Shown here: positions 61,001 through 64,000 of the stretch, piece after piece | Layout of the letters: the number at the start of each line of letters is the position of its first letter | How positions within the stretch are numbered: the first letter of the stretch is position 1 | NCBI GenBank assembly: GCA_036365145.1 | Contig: JAEOAD010000030.1 | Coordinates: 10,664,501 to 10,728,500, forward strand | Direction: 5' to 3' | Length of the DNA stretch: 64,000 nt | Source: Orientallactaga sibirica | Taxonomy: Eukaryota; Chordata; Mammalia; Rodentia; Dipodidae | Notes under the pieces: generated by a model | Told to the model about the DNA's origin: nothing | Seen by the model: the letters and a program-made list of their open reading frames with translations, nothing else | Databases searched by the model: none | Made by a program: the position numbers and the translations under genes

Positions 61001-61206
61001 ATGTATGGCACAATGCAGGTCAGGCCCTAGCCAGGATGCCAGCTAGTATGCATGGCACAATGCAGGTCAGGCCCTAGCCAGACTGCATGCTAAAAGAAAC
61101 CAGGAAGTGGCTTCTGTGAACATGGAATCCTGCACAGGCCTGGCGTGACAACATCTACAATCCCATGCTTGTGAGCAACCTACTGTGAGATGATCTGCCC
61201 GAAGAC
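61001..61206 (+). mobile_element. ERV 3' LTR stub
   Basis: The first part of U3 only. It has an internal tandem duplication of 47 bases not seen in the inverted LTR, and stops at 'ctgcccgaagacag' against an L1 5' UTR. Confidence 0.8.
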
Positions 61207-62715
61207 AGCAAAATATACTCTTCTACTAAAAAGTGAGGTGTGTATAGTAAATTATCAACTGCAGCAGAGAAAGTAAGAGAGACCCAGAGCATCTAGAGCC
61301 CACAGAAACAGGCAGAAGTGGCTCCAGCAGCAGCAGCAGGTTCCACACGGCTGCAGCCACCAGGCTCTGCCTGAGCTACAGGATTTTAAATCCCGGTGAG
61401 GGGATTTTCCAATCACACCAGCCTCCTCGCAAACTCAAGAAATGTGGAAGGAGGACTGCAGAGACCAATGGGGCAGCTTGCAAGGAAGAAGATCACATGG
61501 ACTAGCAAGTGGACTTCAGCCACTATCCACAGCTTCCCCTCCCCCACTGCCAGCACAAGCGCCAGCAAGCACCAGAGACCTGGGGAAGAAAGCTCACCTA
61601 TCCAGTACCCGGCACAACCAGAGCAGTGACCCACGGATGCAGCTGGCCTTCCTGAGCCCACAACACAGCAAAGAAGGACCCAAGCGGCCGTGCAGCATAG
61701 CTGAGATCAAAGCTGTCCCAAAAGGTAACTGGGATTACACCAGGTCAGTACCCACAAAATAAGCCTGGTGTATAGGCTTGCATTGGAAGAGCTAATTGCA
61801 CCTTCCATGTCAGGGTAAATTATATGTTAAACCTGATGGATGGTCATATCTGACATTCTTAAATAAGCTATATTTTGGGCTGCTCATTTGTTGCTTCCTG
61901 ATTTATAGTGCCTTTGTTTCCTCTTCTGTCATTTGTTGGGGAAAGGTCTCACTTGGTCACAAGCTGACCTTGGAACCCTCTACAGACCAGAAATCTTAGC
62001 CTCCCAGTTGACATGATTAAGGGTGTGGGGCAACACACATCCTTAGGGACTGTGACTGTGTTAAAGGATCTGTTTGTCATAATACCTATTTTTGCACAAA
62101 TACTCTGTGCTGTATTTCATTGAATGGGTACATTGTTTAGTTAAATTTTTAGAATTTGACTGCATTCTGTGCCATTCAGCCCACTTGAATACTCTCATAG
62201 CAGGCAAACCCAACACCTAGGGTCACTTTTGTGGTTGCTCTGAGAGTCTTAAGAGCCATACCTAGCACCTTAAACTCCTACCCTGAAGATATATAACATC
62301 AGATTGATTGATACATCTAATATTACTGCAGATAATTAGAAAACCTAAGCATTAAATTAATCCAAGATGCAAAAATGTCTGCATTATAAAACAAGAAACA
62401 CAAAAAAATCAAGACAATATAAATCCACCCAAAAGTATTAATGTATCAGAAATGACCTTCAGTGAGACTGAATTAGAGGAAATGCCTGAGAAAGATTTCA
62501 AAAAAAACGATGATAAATATGTTCAAAGAACTCCAAAGAGGAAATGAAAGGGTTCAAAGACCTCAAAGAGGAAATCAAAGGATTCAAATAACACACAGGA
62601 AACCAATTTAATGAAATAAGGAGGTCAATACTAGACATAAATAAGGAAATAGAAATAATAAAGAACACCCAGCCAGAAATACTAGCAATAATGAACACAG
62701 TCAGTGAAAAAACCA
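61207..62715 (+). mobile_element. L1 5' UTR and start of ORF1
   Basis: Collinear with 40385-41760 of the full-length L1: 'caaaatatactcttctact' at the left and 'gagactgaattagaggaaat' at 62463 (start of the ORF1 region). The first 70 or so bases of the 5' UTR and everything after early ORF1 are missing. Confidence 0.82.
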
Positions 62716-63470
62716 GAGGAGCTTTCCTTCTTTAACCCCTCATCATTCCCTCCTTCCATTGAATACTACAGCAACAGAGAAAGCTTCATATTTTCAACAA
62801 GCAAATTAAACAGATTAACAAGTGACAAGTGTAAAAACTAGAAATAACAGTGGCAGGAAAATGCATAAATAATAACAATTATAACTAATTAGTGAATACT
62901 ATTATCTTCCATGTACCAGCATGTACCAGGTATTGCCCAAGGTACATCCCCAACCTGAACAAATATTTTTTGAGTAAATAATTTATTTATTGTAATTTAT
63001 TTATGGGGGACAGACAGAGAATGAGCACGCTTGGGTCTTTTGAGTAATTTTTTGCTACAACCCCTCTAAGACTATCAGCCCTCATTTCAGACCAGTGCTG
63101 GATGAACTACAGGTCATCCCTGAGGAGGAAAAAAAAATCAGTGCTGTAGATAACCAGCATTTAAAAAAATATAAATAAAGAAGCAGCAGCAAGGAGAAAG
63201 GGAGATACAAAATATCAAAAAAAGATTGCATGTAGTAAAGGTCATTATTATTTTGTCAAATTTCTTTCCCAATTTATGTATGTGCTTGCACTAGGTTACA
63301 ATATGGAATGTGTACCTTCCTGTGAGTTGCAAAAAAAAAAAAAAAAGTTGCAAAAAAAAAGATTGTAGTATAGTTGTTTCATAACTTTTTGTGTGTATTT
63401 GCACGAATACACAGGTGTGCACTAATTTTGATGCTAAAAACATCATCACTGTAAAAACACAACTGTTTAG
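62716..63470. other. CENPU intron 1, mostly unassigned
   Basis: A reverse fragment of a subfamily A SINE may lie at 62975-63040. A-rich runs at 63331-63360. Otherwise nothing recognised. Confidence 0.5.
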
Positions 63471-63472
63471 CT

Positions 63473-63590
63473 GTGTGTGGTAGCACATGCTGAGGTAGGA
63501 GGATTGCTGTGACTTCAAGACCAGCCTGAGACTGCATAGTGAATTCCAGGTTAGCCTGGGCTTCAGTGAGATCCTACCTCAAAACAAAAC
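63473..63590 (+). mobile_element. SINE B1-like, internally deleted
   Basis: 'acaactgtttag' on both sides shows a complete insertion that later lost the 'cctttaatcccagcac' block. Confidence 0.92.
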
Positions 63591-63641
63591 AACTGTTTAG
63601 AACAGCATTCTAAACTGACATCAGAACCATCTGTGAGTCTC

Positions 63642-63722
63642 AGGCTGGGGGTGGAGGTCAGTGGTGCGGCACTTGCCTAGCACACAAGGCCCTAGATTTG
63701 ATCCTCAGAACAGGGGAAACAA
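63642..63722 (+). mobile_element. ID-like SINE
   Basis: 'cacttgcctagcacacaagg' and 'gatttgatcctcagaacagg' fit ID elements. Confidence 0.75.
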
Positions 63723-63749
63723 AGCAGAACATTGCTGATTTCCTAGTTG

Positions 63750-63774
63750 AGGGTGGGGGGTGGGGGAGGGGGGT
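63750..63774 (+). repeat. G-rich run, G-quadruplex type
   Basis: Four G runs of 3 to 6 separated by single T or A. It lies in CENPU intron 1 on the strand that is template for CENPU. Confidence 0.85.
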
Positions 63775-64000
63775 TGTTGTTAAAACAGGTTACTCAAAGT
63801 CACCACAACATCCCCAGTGGCTCAGTAAACCTACTTTGGGTCTGAGATCCTGCATTTCTAACCAATTCCTAGCTTTATTTGATTCTTGAATCTATCCAAG
63901 AAGGTAGAATTAGTATTTGTTTTTGTTTTATGGTAAGTATGATTCTGGCATTCAGAAGAGTTAGGTGACGTCAGAATGTGCTACATAATAGGTCTAGAAA

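Noticed and set aside
57000..64000. CENPU exon 1 and promoter
   Set aside because: No CpG-rich stretch, no ATG exon with the expected basic Arg/Pro-rich start and a donor; it must lie beyond 64000.
1..64000. A new multigene defence, toxin or mobile system
   Set aside because: All sizeable frames are explained by PRIMPOL, CENPU, L1, ERV or composition; nothing is left that behaves like an unknown gene cluster.

Overview
This window is vertebrate, almost certainly rodent, genomic DNA. It has GT/AG-spliced exons, many 7SL-derived (B1-like), tRNA-derived and B4-like SINEs, L1 LINEs and endogenous retrovirus (ERV) pieces. The exact SINE types (a B1 with 'ggcgtggtggcgcacgcc', and tRNA-derived SINEs starting 'ggctggagagatggctta') fit a dipodoid rodent such as a jerboa. 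That species guess is recall plus inference, not a database result.

Two cellular genes lie tail to tail. On the + strand, 377-13824 holds the last five coding exons of PRIMPOL, the primase-polymerase of replication restart. They encode the zinc knuckle and the two RPA-binding motifs and end in a stop at 13822-13824. On the - strand, twelve exons between 56017 and 14672 encode CENPU, a subunit of the CENP-O/P/Q/R/U kinetochore complex, from exon 2 to the stop. Exon 1 and the promoter lie beyond 64000. All exon junctions keep frame, so both genes look functional. Their poly(A) signals are about 45 bases apart (14558 and 14604-14609), so the mRNA 3' ends should meet or overlap slightly. The same convergent PRIMPOL-CENPU order is known at human 4q35.1.

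The rest is intron, mostly transposon. 0.7-4.7 kb is a SINE pile in a PRIMPOL intron, with a 150-base inverted duplication. 6.9-8.1 kb holds an RPL10 retropseudogene and a solo LTR. 31.5-34.7 kb holds rearranged L1 segments with an inverted reverse-transcriptase piece. 38.1-38.4 kb is an LTR. 40.3-50.9 kb is one old full-length L1 with matching flanking duplications, split by a younger truncated L1, three B1s and one tRNA-type SINE. 53.0-53.5 kb is a half-kilobase polypurine tract. 56.2-61.2 kb is a decayed class II-like ERV with LTR ends in inverted orientation. 61.2-62.7 kb is an L1 5' fragment.

There is no bacterial, phage or CRISPR content and no sign of an unknown multigene system. The most interesting regulatory observation is that one tRNA-derived SINE subfamily carries a CTCF-like core (CCACAAGGGGGCGC) in copy after copy. 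That could make it a lineage-specific spreader of CTCF sites, as B2 is in mice.
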